Below are positions 33,697-42,111 of a DNA stretch of 64,000 nucleotides, one piece after another. This stretch comes from an uncultured Oscillospiraceae bacterium (GTDB lineage: Bacteria > Bacillota > Clostridia > Oscillospirales > Oscillospiraceae): assembly GCA_947625815.1 (NCBI GenBank), contig CANQPU010000004.1:1-64000 (forward strand). The letters run 5' to 3'. The stretch's first letter is position 1. Each line of letters begins with the position of its first letter. The position numbers and the translations under genes were made by a program. A model generated the notes under the pieces. The model searched no databases, was not told the DNA's origin, and saw only the letters and a list, made by a program, of their open reading frames with translations.

Positions 33697-34440
33697 ATGG
33701 AAAACGACAAGCTTTTGAAAAACCGGTTCGCGGAGCTGGCACAGCGCGCCTGGGCGCGGGGACAGTGGGTCTATTCGGAATTCCTGACCCTGGCCGAGCA
33801 GGACGAGCTTTTGAAGCTCAGGCTTTCCTGCCCCGTTACGCTCTGGGGCGGGCTGGAGTCCTCGGAGAGACGGATCGCCTGCTTCGGCTCGGAGGAGCTG
33901 TGCGGATACGCCCCTGAGCCGCCGGTGACGTGCCTGAGGATCCGGCCCGCGCAGCCGAAATTCGCCGACAGCCTGAGCCACAGGGACTTCCTCGGCTCCC
34001 TCATGGCCCTGGGGGTGCGCCGGGAGGTGCTGGGGGACATCGAGGTCGTGGACAACGTGGGCTGGCTCTTTTGCTTACAAAGCATCGCCGGCTTCATCGG
34101 GGAAAACCTCACCGCCGTCCGGCACACGACCGTGCGGTGCGAGCCGTCGGAGCCGCCCTCCGTGCTGTCCGACCCGCCGCCGGTCACCGAATTGGTGGTG
34201 GCCTCCGAGCGGCTGGACGCCGCCGTGGCCGCCGTCTTTAAGCTCTCCCGCAGTCAGGCGCAGGAGCTCATCGGGAAGGAGCAGGTCTTCCTCTCCGGCC
34301 GCCTGGCCGCCGCGGCATCCGCGGAGCTGCGGGAGGGGGACATCGTCTCCGTCCGCCACTACGGCCGGTTCCGGTACGAGGGGATCGAGCGGGAGACGAA
34401 AAAGGGCCGCCTGCGGATACGGGCGAGGATCTACAAATAA
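33697..34440 (+). CDS. YlmH-type S4-domain RNA-binding protein
   Basis: The 247-residue product matches the YlmH family. An N-terminal domain (about 1-160, with FLGSLMALGVRREVLGDIEV) precedes a C-terminal S4 RNA-binding domain (about 175-245: ERLDAAVAAVFKLSRSQAQELIGKEQVFLSGRL). Homologues act in ribosome quality control or stand near division genes in Firmicutes. ACGGAGAAG precedes the ATG. It is the last gene of the rpiB-apbE run and is followed by a terminator. Confidence 0.9.
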   Translation: MENDKLLKNRFAELAQRAWARGQWVYSEFLTLAEQDELLKLRLSCPVTLWGGLESSERRIACFGSEELCGYAPEPPVTCLRIRPAQPKFADSLSHRDFLGSLMALGVRREVLGDIEVVDNVGWLFCLQSIAGFIGENLTAVRHTTVRCEPSEPPSVLSDPPPVTELVVASERLDAAVAAVFKLSRSQAQELIGKEQVFLSGRLAAAASAELREGDIVSVRHYGRFRYEGIERETKKGRLRIRARIYK

Positions 34441-34449
34441 AGACCCTTC

Positions 34450-34475
34450 AAGCGCGGGAGCTCTTCCGCGCTTTT
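34450..34475 (+). terminator. Terminator after ylmH
   Basis: AAGCGCGG-N8-CCGCGCTT then TTCCGCTTTT. Confidence 0.7.
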
Positions 34476-34526
34476 CCGCTTTTCGGGCCGGAATCTTTTT
34501 GCCCGAAAATTTTTGAAAAAAAACTC

Positions 34527-34555
34527 TTGACAAGAGGTAAGGATTGTATTATTGT
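34527..34555 (+). promoter_or_regulatory. Promoter of the GntR/ABC operon
   Basis: TTGACA (34527-34532), 17-base spacer, TATTGT (34550-34555). Confidence 0.75.
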
Positions 34556-34579
34556 ATTACTTGCTTAGTACAATAATAC
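34546..34579 (+). promoter_or_regulatory. Operator-like inverted repeat for the GntR regulator
   Basis: Perfect 11-base arms GTATTATTGTA (34546-34556) and TACAATAATAC (34569-34579), overlapping the -10 box and transcript start. This placement fits autorepression by the adjacent GntR protein. Confidence 0.75.
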
Positions 34580-34593
34580 GAAAGGAGGAGCAC

Positions 34594-34965
34594 ATGGAGT
34601 GGAGGCTTGACGGTGAGGCGCCCATATGGGCACAGCTTGTGGAGAATGTGAAGAGAGGGATCGCTTCGGGGCTGTACGGCCCCGGCGACAGGCTGCCGAC
34701 GGTGCGGGACATGGCGGTGGAGGCCGGGGTGAACCCGAACACCGTACAGCGGGCGCTGGCGGAGCTGGAGAGGGAGGGGCTCGTCTACTCCCAGAGGACC
34801 TCCGGGCGGTTCGTCACGGAGGACGCGTCGGCCGTCGCCGCGGTCCGGAAGGAGCTGGCGGAGGCCAAGACGAGAGCGTATCTGGAGGCCATGGCGGATC
34901 TGGGCTACAGCCGGGAGGAGATCGTGTCCATGGTGGACGGCAAAAGCAAAAAGGAGGAAAACTGA
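34594..34965 (+). CDS. GntR-family regulator (YtrA/YhcF type)
   Basis: The 123-residue protein has only the GntR winged-helix domain (about 5-75: PIWAQLVENVKRGIASGLYGPGDRLPTVRDMAVEAGVNPNTVQRALAELEREGLV) and a short helical tail, the layout of the YtrA subfamily. These regulators typically repress the ABC transporter genes that follow them, here an ATPase and a permease. GGAGGAGCAC precedes the ATG. The operator-like repeat overlaps its promoter. Confidence 0.9.
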   Translation: MEWRLDGEAPIWAQLVENVKRGIASGLYGPGDRLPTVRDMAVEAGVNPNTVQRALAELEREGLVYSQRTSGRFVTEDASAVAAVRKELAEAKTRAYLEAMADLGYSREEIVSMVDGKSKKEEN

Positions 34966-35661
34966 ATGGCGATATTGAAATGCGCCGCGCTCACCAAAAA
35001 ATACGGGCGCGCGCCGGCGCTGGAGGGGCTGGACATGGCCGTGGAGCCCGGGCGCATCGTGGGGCTCCTGGGGCCCAACGGCAGCGGGAAGACCACGCTC
35101 ATCAAGCTGGCCAACGGACTTCTGCGGCCCAGCTCCGGGCAGATCCTGGTGGACGGGCGGGAGCCGGGGGTGGAAACGAAAAAGCTCATCTCTTACCTTC
35201 CGGAGAGGACCTGCATCCCGGGCTGGATGAGCGGCGAGGGGCTTATGGGGTTTTACGCCGACTTCTACGCCGATTTTGACCGAAAGGCGGCGTCGGACAT
35301 GCTGGCGCGGCTGGACATAGACCCCAGGGCAAAGCTCCGGCACCTGTCCAAGGGCAACCGGGAGAAGGTGCAGCTCATCATGGTCATGGCCCGGAAGGCC
35401 CGGCTCTATCTTCTGGATGAGCCCATCGGCGGCGTGGATCCGGCGGCCAGGGACTATATCCTCGGCACCATCATCTCCAACTACAACCCGGAGGCGGCGG
35501 TGGTCATCTCCACCCACCTCATAGCGGATGTGGAGAAGATCCTGGACGACGTGATCTTCATAAGCCGCGGCAGGATGCTCCTGTCCGCCTCCGCCGACGA
35601 CGTCCGGGAAAAGCACGGCAAGAGCGTGGACGAGGTGTTCCGGGAGGTGTTCAAATGTTAG
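34966..35661 (+). CDS. ABC transporter ATP-binding protein
   Basis: The 231-residue ATPase has Walker A GPNGSGKTTLI (about 37-46), the signature LSKGNREKVQ, Walker B LYLLDEPIGGVDP and the H-loop STHLIADVE. It belongs to the YtrB/YhcG-like ATPases found with GntR YtrA-type regulators. Known relatives respond to cell-wall-active antibiotics, but the substrate here is unknown. AAGGAGGAAAAC precedes the ATG directly after the gntR stop codon. It overlaps the permease gene by 7 bases. Confidence 0.9.
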   Translation: MAILKCAALTKKYGRAPALEGLDMAVEPGRIVGLLGPNGSGKTTLIKLANGLLRPSSGQILVDGREPGVETKKLISYLPERTCIPGWMSGEGLMGFYADFYADFDRKAASDMLARLDIDPRAKLRHLSKGNREKVQLIMVMARKARLYLLDEPIGGVDPAARDYILGTIISNYNPEAAVVISTHLIADVEKILDDVIFISRGRMLLSASADDVREKHGKSVDEVFREVFKC

Positions 35662-36455
35662 GAAAGCTGTTAAAATATGAGCTGCGGGCCTCGTCCCACA
35701 CCATGCTGCCCCTCTTCGGACTGCTGCTCCTTGTGTCGGGCCTGACGAATCTGGTGATGCGGGCGGCCAACGGCACTAACCCCCCGGTGGTGATCCAGAT
35801 CCTGCTGACGCTGCTGACGGTGTCCTTCAGCGTGGGGATGCTGGCGGTGGGACTGGTGACGGTGTTCGCCATGGTCCAGCGGTTCCGCAATAACCTGCTC
35901 CGGGACGAGGGCTACATCATGCACACCCTGCCCGTGAGCATCCATACCCACATCTGGGCCAAGGTCATCGTGTCCGGCCTCTGGTACACCCTGTCCGCGG
36001 CGGTCTTCGTCCTCGCCGCCTTCCTCGTGGCCGCGGACGCGGAGTTTGTCCAGGACATGGCGAATGTTTTCGGGGAGCTGCTGCGGAGCCTGAGCTTTGA
36101 GAGCGCCGAGATGCTGGCGGAGCTGCTGGGGATGTTCATCCTGATGAACATCTTTTTGAGCCTGCTCATCTACGCCTCCCTGGCCGCGGGCCACTCCCTG
36201 CCCACCCGGAAGATGCTCTGGAGCATCCTCACGTTCCTGGCGCTGGTGTTCCTCACAAGCCTGGCCTCCCGGGGCATCAGCTCTCTGACCGTGTCCCTGG
36301 TGGACGGCATCACGACCCTCATCTACGACGGCTCCGACGCCATGACAGCCTGGCGCGCCGTCTGCGCCGTGGGCGCCGGATACCTGATCCTCTTCTCCGC
36401 CGTCTACTACCTCATCACCGTCTGGTTCATGAAGCACAGACTGAATCTTGAATAA
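35655..36455 (+). CDS. ABC transporter permease
   Basis: The 266-residue membrane protein has six predicted helices (about 15-35, 47-72, 102-125, 155-178, 188-208, 235-258) and the RNNLLRDEGYIMHTLPVS coupling segment typical of bacitracin/lantibiotic-type ABC-2 permeases. It completes the GntR-regulated transporter. The next 340 bases have no gene and hold structured repeat copy A and the mutS2 promoter. Confidence 0.85.
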   Translation: MLGKLLKYELRASSHTMLPLFGLLLLVSGLTNLVMRAANGTNPPVVIQILLTLLTVSFSVGMLAVGLVTVFAMVQRFRNNLLRDEGYIMHTLPVSIHTHIWAKVIVSGLWYTLSAAVFVLAAFLVAADAEFVQDMANVFGELLRSLSFESAEMLAELLGMFILMNIFLSLLIYASLAAGHSLPTRKMLWSILTFLALVFLTSLASRGISSLTVSLVDGITTLIYDGSDAMTAWRAVCAVGAGYLILFSAVYYLITVWFMKHRLNLE

Positions 36456-36465
36456 CGAAACGAAT

Positions 36466-36727
36466 AGATGCCCCGGAGGTTTCTCCGGGGCATCCCAGCT
36501 TGTCAAAAAACTCAAATTCAATATTTTTTCCGGCGGCATGTGCGTCGGAAAAAATACCTTTTGTCGCCCAAGTGTGCCGCTTGAGGCGCGCGCAGGGCGA
36601 CAGCAGGGCAATTTTCTCTATTTCGCAAAATTCAGAGAAAATTGCCCGCACGTTCCCCCTGTCGGAAAAAGCCCGTCAGGGCTTTTTCGACAGCCTCAGA
36701 TGCCCCGGAGGTTTCTCCGGGGCATCC
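36466..36727 (-). repeat. Structured repeat, copy A
   Basis: The copy is flanked by identical 30-base hairpins (36466-36495 and 36698-36727; arms GATGCCCCGGA/TCCGGGGCATC). Inside are stems 36522-36532/36546-36556, TGTCGCCC/GGGCGACA (36562-36569 with 36595-36602), GGCAATTTTCTCT/AGAGAAAATTGCC (36607-36619 with 36634-36646) and a terminator-like hairpin (36659-36693, loop GTCA). Blocks TTGTCAAAAAA, ATACCTTTTGT, AAGTGTGC, GCGCGCA and CGCACGTTCCCC are shared with copy B, which lies in the opposite orientation. This element occupies most of the gap between the permease and mutS2. Confidence 0.85.
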
Positions 36728-36729
36728 GC

Positions 36730-36758
36730 TTGAAAAAAGCGTAGAGCTGTGGTATGAT
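36730..36758 (+). promoter_or_regulatory. Sigma-A promoter for mutS2
   Basis: TTGAAA (36730-36735), 17-base spacer, TATGAT (36753-36758), starting three bases after repeat copy A ends. Confidence 0.8.
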
Positions 36759-36795
36759 GGGCAAAATAAAGCCAATGGCCCAGGGAGGCGAGGAT

Positions 36796-39162
36796 ATGAC
36801 GCTGTATGAGAAGTCCCGATCCGTTCTGGAGCTGCCTGCGGTGCTGGAGCTGCTGGCGGCGGAGGCGGTGTCCGACGGGGCGAAGGCCGCGGCGCTGGCG
36901 CTTTCGCCGGTGTCTGACCGGGCGGAGGTGGAACGGCGCCTCCGGGAGACGACGGACGCCCGGGAGCTGATGACCCTCTATTCCGCGCCGTCCTTTTCCG
37001 GCGTGAAGGATGTCCGCGACAGCCTGAAGCGGGCCGACGCCGGGGGGATGCTGAACACCCGGGAGCTCACGGACATCGCCCGGGTCCTGCGGGAGGCGCG
37101 GAACGCCATCGCCTATGCCTCCGGGGACGAGAAGGGCGCGGGGAGCATCGGGTATCTGTTCTCCTCCCTGCACGCCAACAAATATCTGGAGGAGAAGATC
37201 ACGAACTCCATCGTGGGCGAAGGGGAGCTGGCGGACTCCGCCTCCGCGGAGCTGACGGATATACGCCGGGCCATGCGGGTGGCGGGGAGCCGCGTCCGGG
37301 AGGCGCTTCAGAAGATCATCACCTCCCCCTCCTACCAGAAGGCCCTGCAGGAGCCCATCATCACCGTGAAGAACGGCCGCTATGTGGTGCCGGTGAAGGC
37401 CGAGTACAAGGGGGCCGTGCCGGGACTGACCCACGACATCTCCTCCTCGGGGGCCACGCTGTTCATCGAGCCCATGAGCGCGGTGAAGGCCAACAACGAG
37501 ATCCGGGAGCTGCTGGCCAGGGAGGAGCGGGAGATCGAGCGCATCCTGCGGGAGATGAGCGCCGAGGCGTCGGACTTCTCCGAGAGCATCACCCTGGACT
37601 ACAACCTGCTGACGCAGCTGGACCTCATCTTCGCCAAGGCCAAGCTGAGCTACCGGCTCAACTGCGCCTGCCCGGAGCTCTCCGAAAAGGGCGAGCTCAT
37701 CATGCGGAAGGCCCGGCACCCGCTTTTGAAGCAGTCCGAGGCCGTGCCCATCGACCTGGAGCTGGGCGGGGATTTCGACACGCTGGTCATCACCGGCCCC
37801 AACACCGGCGGCAAGACCGTGAGCCTCAAGACCCTGGGGCTTTTGTGCCTGATGGCCCAGTGCGGCCTCCACATCCCCGCGGGGGACGAGAGCCGCATCC
37901 CCCTCTTTGACAAGGTGCTGGCGGACATAGGCGACGAGCAGTCCATCGAGCAGTCGCTCTCCACCTTCTCCTCGCACATGACCAACATCGTGGGGATCCT
38001 GGAGGAGTGCGGGGAGGGGAGCCTTGTCCTTCTGGATGAGCTGGGCGCGGGCACGGATCCGGCCGAGGGCGCGGCGCTGGCCGTGGCCATCATTGAATAC
38101 GCCCGGAGCGTGGGCGCGCGTATCGCCGCCACCACTCACTACGCGGAGCTGAAGATCTACGCCATGACGGAGAAGGGCGTGATGAACGCCTCCTGCGAAT
38201 TCGACGTGAAGACCCTGAAGCCCACCTACCGGCTCCTGATGGGCATACCGGGCAAGTCCAACGCCTTTGCCATCTCCGAGCGGCTGGGCCTGCCGGGGCA
38301 CATCATTGACGACGCCCGGCGCAGGATGGACAAGGGCGACGCGGACTTTGAGGAGGCGCTGACCAGGCTGGAGGAGAACCGGAAGGCCTCCGAGGAGCGA
38401 AAGGCCGAGACGGCCGCGGCCCTCCAAAAGGCCCGGGAGGACCTGGACGCGGCCGAAAAGGAGCGGAAGCGGGCGGAGGAGGAACGGCTCAAATTTACGA
38501 GAAACGCCCGGGGCGAGGCGGAGCGCATCATCGAGGACGCCCGCAGCGCCGCCGACGAGGCCTTCCGGGAGATCGAGCGGCTCCGCCGGGAGGCGGCGTC
38601 CGACACCGACTGGCAGCGCTTCAACGAGGCCAAGGCCAGACTGCGCCAGGGGCTGAACGAGGCACAGGAGAAGGCCGCGCCGGACAGAGCCGCCCCGGTG
38701 CAGAGGGAGAGGACCAGGGATGCCGTCAGGGGCGATACGGTGGAGATCCTGTCCATCGGGTCCAAGGCCCAGGTCCTGAACGTCAAGCCCGACGGGACCC
38801 TGGAGCTGCAGGCCGGGATCCTGAAGGTCACGGCCAGGCAGGACGAGGTGCGCGTGGTCGAGGGGGAGAAGGTGAAGGTCAAGCCCGCCGCGGTCTCGGT
38901 GCCCGTTTCCTCCGGGGGAGCGCGGGCGGAGCTGGATGTGCGGGGCATGACGGCGGACGAGACGGTGGCGCTTTTGGAGCGGTTCATCGACAGTGCCCAG
39001 ATGAGGCACCTGGGCACCGTGACCATCATCCACGGCAAGGGCACCGGAGTCCTCCGCAAGGCCGTACACGACAGCCTCAAGCGCTCAAAGCAGGTGAAGA
39101 GCTACCGTCTGGGCCGCTTCGGCGAGGGGGAGAGCGGCGTGACGATCGTGGAGATAAAATAG
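36796..39162 (+). CDS. mutS2: MutS2 (Smr-domain DNA/ribosome-rescue ATPase)
   Basis: The 788-residue product has the MutS-type core with Walker A ITGPNTGGKTVSLKT (about 333-347) and the ABC-like signature region SIEQSLSTFSSHM. A long coiled coil follows (about 515-625, rich in Arg, Glu and Lys). The C-terminal Smr nuclease domain (about 710-788) has LDVRGMTADE and IIHGKGTGVLRKAV. It lacks the mismatch-binding domain of MutS1. Homologues suppress recombination and, in Bacillus, split collided ribosomes. The ATG at 36796 follows GGGAGGCGAG. Confidence 0.95.
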   Translation: MTLYEKSRSVLELPAVLELLAAEAVSDGAKAAALALSPVSDRAEVERRLRETTDARELMTLYSAPSFSGVKDVRDSLKRADAGGMLNTRELTDIARVLREARNAIAYASGDEKGAGSIGYLFSSLHANKYLEEKITNSIVGEGELADSASAELTDIRRAMRVAGSRVREALQKIITSPSYQKALQEPIITVKNGRYVVPVKAEYKGAVPGLTHDISSSGATLFIEPMSAVKANNEIRELLAREEREIERILREMSAEASDFSESITLDYNLLTQLDLIFAKAKLSYRLNCACPELSEKGELIMRKARHPLLKQSEAVPIDLELGGDFDTLVITGPNTGGKTVSLKTLGLLCLMAQCGLHIPAGDESRIPLFDKVLADIGDEQSIEQSLSTFSSHMTNIVGILEECGEGSLVLLDELGAGTDPAEGAALAVAIIEYARSVGARIAATTHYAELKIYAMTEKGVMNASCEFDVKTLKPTYRLLMGIPGKSNAFAISERLGLPGHIIDDARRRMDKGDADFEEALTRLEENRKASEERKAETAAALQKAREDLDAAEKERKRAEEERLKFTRNARGEAERIIEDARSAADEAFREIERLRREAASDTDWQRFNEAKARLRQGLNEAQEKAAPDRAAPVQRERTRDAVRGDTVEILSIGSKAQVLNVKPDGTLELQAGILKVTARQDEVRVVEGEKVKVKPAAVSVPVSSGGARAELDVRGMTADETVALLERFIDSAQMRHLGTVTIIHGKGTGVLRKAVHDSLKRSKQVKSYRLGRFGEGESGVTIVEIK

Positions 39163-39245
39163 CGGGAGGCTCATTTCTCCGGACGTTTTGTCAAAATCGC
39201 ACTAAAATTTCCCGATTTGAAGTCAATATTCAACACTATTATTCA

Positions 39246-39275
39246 TTGACTTGACAACGGCGTTTTTGATAAAAT
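39246..39275 (+). promoter_or_regulatory. Promoter of the HPr-like gene
   Basis: TTGACT (39246-39251), 18-base spacer, TAAAAT (39270-39275). Confidence 0.6.
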
Positions 39276-39337
39276 AAGGCCAGTAATGTTGATGGATATG
39301 ACGTGGGCAACCCACGCGATTTTAAGGAGGGGCATCC

Positions 39338-39601
39338 ATGTTTGCTAAAACCGTAGAGGTCATGAATCAGGTCGGCCTTCGCGCCCGGCCCGCCACGTTC
39401 TTTACCCAGAAGGCCAACGAGTTCAAGTGCCAGGTCTGGATCGAGAAGGACGAGCGCCGCGTCAACGCCAAGAGCCTGCTGGGCGTCCTGTCCCTTGGCA
39501 TCATCAAGGGCATGTCCGTCTCCATCGCCGCGGACGGCGAGGACGAGGAGCGCGCCGTCGAGACTCTTTGCGAGCTTATCTCCCACGATTTCGCCGAGTA
39601 A
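39338..39601 (+). CDS. HPr-like protein with Arg at the catalytic position
   Basis: The 87-residue product has the size and fold pattern of HPr, the phosphocarrier of the sugar phosphotransferase system. The catalytic His15 of the GLHARP motif is Arg15 here (GLRARPATFF, codon CGC), so it cannot carry phosphate to sugar permeases. Ser46, the HPrK/P target, and its surroundings (NAKSLLGVLSLGI) are kept. This combination parallels Bacillus Crh, which has Gln15 and works only in carbon catabolite regulation. A regulatory role is therefore inferred. No PTS gene is adjacent. TTAAGGAGGGGCATCC precedes the ATG, and a terminator follows. Confidence 0.9.
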   Translation: MFAKTVEVMNQVGLRARPATFFTQKANEFKCQVWIEKDERRVNAKSLLGVLSLGIIKGMSVSIAADGEDEERAVETLCELISHDFAE

Positions 39602-39622
39602 TTGAAGAGCTTATAAAAACGG

Positions 39623-39655
39623 CCTGTTTCACGCAAAATGAAACAGGTCGCTTTT
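39623..39655 (+). terminator. Terminator after the HPr-like gene
   Basis: CCTGTTTCA/TGAAACAGG arms followed by TCGCTTTT. Confidence 0.7.
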
Positions 39656-39739
39656 GCATGTCCAAAGACGGACGGCCTCCGTCCCGGCCCCGCGGAGCCG
39701 GGGACGGAGGGCCGATCATTCAGGAAGGGAGACGGAGCC

Positions 39740-41569
39740 GTGAACCCGAAGCTTCAGGAATTACGTGAAAAGGCCAACGCCCTGCCCCTAAAGCCGGGCT
39801 GCTACATCATGCGCTCCGCCGACGGGACGGTCATCTACGTGGGGAAGGCCAAGGCGCTGAAAAACCGCGTCAGCTCCTATTTCCACGGCTCCCACAACGC
39901 CAAGACCGAGGCCATGATCTCCAACATCCACGATTTTGAGGTCATCATCGCCAAGTCCGAGTTTGAGGCGCTGGTGCTGGAGAACTCCCTCATCAAACAC
40001 CACGCGCCCAAGTACAACATCCTGCTGAAGGACGACAAGGGCTATCCCTTTGTCCGGCTGGACGTCAGATCCCGCTACCCCCGCTTTTCCATCGCCTCGA
40101 GGCGGGCCAGGGACGGGGCGGAATATTACGGGCCCTTCGGCTCCCGGGGCAACACGAAGGCGGCGCTGGAGATGCTCCTCAAGGCCCTGAAGCTGCCGAC
40201 CTGCTCCAAACGGTTCCCCCGGGACATCGGCAAGGGGCGGCCGTGCCTCAACCACCACATGGGCGTCTGCGACGCCTGGTGCGGGGGGACGCTCACCGAG
40301 GAGGACTACCGCGCCAGGGTGGAGCAGGCCGTCATGGTGCTCCGGGGCCGGGGGCGAGAGCTGGTGGAGCAACTCACGGACAGGATGAACGCCGCGGCGG
40401 AGGAGCTGAGATTCGAGGAGGCGGCGCGGCTCCGGGACACGGTAAAGGCACTGTCACTGCTGGAGACGCGCCAGACCGTTTTGAACAAGGGGGCGTCGGA
40501 CACCGACGCCGTGGGCTTTTTCGAGGGGCAGGTCAAGTCCGCCTTCGCGGTACTCCATTACGTGCAGGGACAGCTGCTGGCCAAGGACTGCCAGATGCTG
40601 GACGACCCGCTGGGCGATTTTCAGGAGAGCCTGTCCCTGCTGGTGCGCCAGTATTATTCCGACGCGGAGCTCATACCGTCCCGGGTGATCCTGCCCATGG
40701 AGACGGAGGATATGGAGGAGCTCCAGCGGTTCCTCACTGAGAAGGCCGGACGCGCCGTCTGCGTCACGGTGCCCCAGCGGGGCATGTACCGGGAGTTCAT
40801 GACCGCCGCGGCGGACAACGCCCGGGAGGAGGTGGAGCGCAACACCACGGCCTATGAGCGGGTGTCCAAAACGGCCCAGTGGCTCAAGGACGCCCTGGGT
40901 CTCCAGGCCCCGCCGGAGCGGGTGGAGAGCTTTGATATCTCCAACACCGGCGCGGATGACGTGGTGGCCTCCATGGTGGTCTTCGTGGGCGGGAAGCCGA
41001 AAAAGAGCGAATACAGGAAGTTTAAGATCAAGACCGTGGAGGGGCAGGACGACTACGGCTCCATGCGGGAGGCGGTGGGCCGGCGGTTCGCCCGCTACGC
41101 CGCCGGGGACGAGAGCTTCGGCGCCCTTCCGGATCTTTTGCTGATCGACGGCGGCGACAGGCACGCCGCAGCGGCCCGGGAGGCCATGGAGAAGGAGGGC
41201 GTGAGCGTCCCTGTTTTCGGCATGGTGAAGGACGACCGGCACCGCACCCGGGCACTGGTCACGCCGGAGGGACGGGAGATCGGGATCCAGGCCAACCCCG
41301 CGGTCTTCGCCTTCATCGGGAACATCCAGGAGGAGACGCACCGGTCCGCCATCGGATTCCACCGGTCGCTGCGCTCAAAACGGGTCAGCGGCTCGAAATT
41401 GGACGGCATCCCCGGTGTGGGGGAGAAGCGCAAAACGCAGCTCCTGCGGAGCTTCAAGAGCATCCGGGCCATCGAGGCTGCTACGCCGGACGAGCTGGCC
41501 CAGGTCATCCCCAAAAACGCCGCCAGGGCCGTCTACGATCATTTCCATCAGAAGGGGGAGGAAGCATGA
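39740..41569 (+). CDS. uvrC: Excinuclease ABC subunit C
   Basis: UvrC makes the two incisions of nucleotide excision repair. The 609-residue product has the GIY-YIG nuclease domain (about 10-95: PGCYIMRSADGTVIYVGKAKALKNRVSSYF). It also has a UvrB-interaction UVR motif (about 203-238), the RNase H-like second nuclease domain (SFDISNTGADDVVASMVVFVGGKPKK, LLIDGGDRHAAAA) and C-terminal helix-hairpin-helix motifs (LDGIPGVGEKRKTQLLRSF). The GTG at 39740, after GGGAGACGGAGCC, fits the family N-terminus. It overlaps rsmD by 4 bases. Confidence 0.96.
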   Translation: MNPKLQELREKANALPLKPGCYIMRSADGTVIYVGKAKALKNRVSSYFHGSHNAKTEAMISNIHDFEVIIAKSEFEALVLENSLIKHHAPKYNILLKDDKGYPFVRLDVRSRYPRFSIASRRARDGAEYYGPFGSRGNTKAALEMLLKALKLPTCSKRFPRDIGKGRPCLNHHMGVCDAWCGGTLTEEDYRARVEQAVMVLRGRGRELVEQLTDRMNAAAEELRFEEAARLRDTVKALSLLETRQTVLNKGASDTDAVGFFEGQVKSAFAVLHYVQGQLLAKDCQMLDDPLGDFQESLSLLVRQYYSDAELIPSRVILPMETEDMEELQRFLTEKAGRAVCVTVPQRGMYREFMTAAADNAREEVERNTTAYERVSKTAQWLKDALGLQAPPERVESFDISNTGADDVVASMVVFVGGKPKKSEYRKFKIKTVEGQDDYGSMREAVGRRFARYAAGDESFGALPDLLLIDGGDRHAAAAREAMEKEGVSVPVFGMVKDDRHRTRALVTPEGREIGIQANPAVFAFIGNIQEETHRSAIGFHRSLRSKRVSGSKLDGIPGVGEKRKTQLLRSFKSIRAIEAATPDELAQVIPKNAARAVYDHFHQKGEEA

Positions 41570-42111
41570 GGGTCATCACAGGCACGGCCCGGGGGCGCAG
41601 GCTGAAGGAGCCCTCCAATTATGACATCCGCCCCACCACCGACAAGGTGAAGGAGGCCATGTTCAACATCCTCCAGTTCCACATCGAGGGGGCGCGCGTT
41701 TTGGACCTCTTCGCCGGAACGGGACGGCTGGGCATCGAGGCCCTCTCCCGGGGGGCGGAGAGCTGCGTGTTCGTGGACCGGAGCCCGGAGGCCGTCAGGA
41801 TCGTGACGGAGAACCTGAGAGCCACGGGGCTGGAGGCCGGAGCCAGGGCGCTCAAGGGCGATTCTCTGGCGTATCTCCAGGGGGCCCGGGGGTTCGACCT
41901 GATCCTCATGGATCCGCCCTACGCCGGGGATCTGCTGGAAAAAGCGCTGGATCTGGCAGGAACATTTGACATTCTCAATAAAAATGGTATAATCATCTGT
42001 GAAAGCGACAGGAGCCGGACACTGCCGGAGCTGCCGGAGGACCGGTTTTCCCGCCGGGAGTATGTTTACGGCCGGGTGAAGCTCACGGCCTATACGAGGA
42101 ACGACATATGA
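41566..42111 (+). CDS. rsmD: 16S rRNA (guanine(966)-N2)-methyltransferase RsmD
   Basis: The 181-residue product starts MRVITGTARGRRLKEP and has PTTDKVKEAMFNIL, the SAM-binding VLDLFAGTGRLGIEALSRGA and the catalytic LILMDPPYAG motif (about 107-115), all typical of RsmD, which methylates G966 of small-subunit rRNA. ATGA overlaps join it to uvrC before and coaD after; rsmD-coaD pairing is widespread in Firmicutes. Confidence 0.95.
   Translation: MRVITGTARGRRLKEPSNYDIRPTTDKVKEAMFNILQFHIEGARVLDLFAGTGRLGIEALSRGAESCVFVDRSPEAVRIVTENLRATGLEAGARALKGDSLAYLQGARGFDLILMDPPYAGDLLEKALDLAGTFDILNKNGIIICESDRSRTLPELPEDRFSRREYVYGRVKLTAYTRNDI

Noticed and set aside
36466..36727. Copy A flanking hairpins as a CRISPR array
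   Set aside because: Only two repeat units occur, 202 bases apart, and the intervening sequence is itself folded and shared with copy B.
36676..39069. A 797-residue open frame antisense to mutS2
   Set aside because: Same shadow effect from high third-position GC; mutS2 on the other strand is full length with all motifs.
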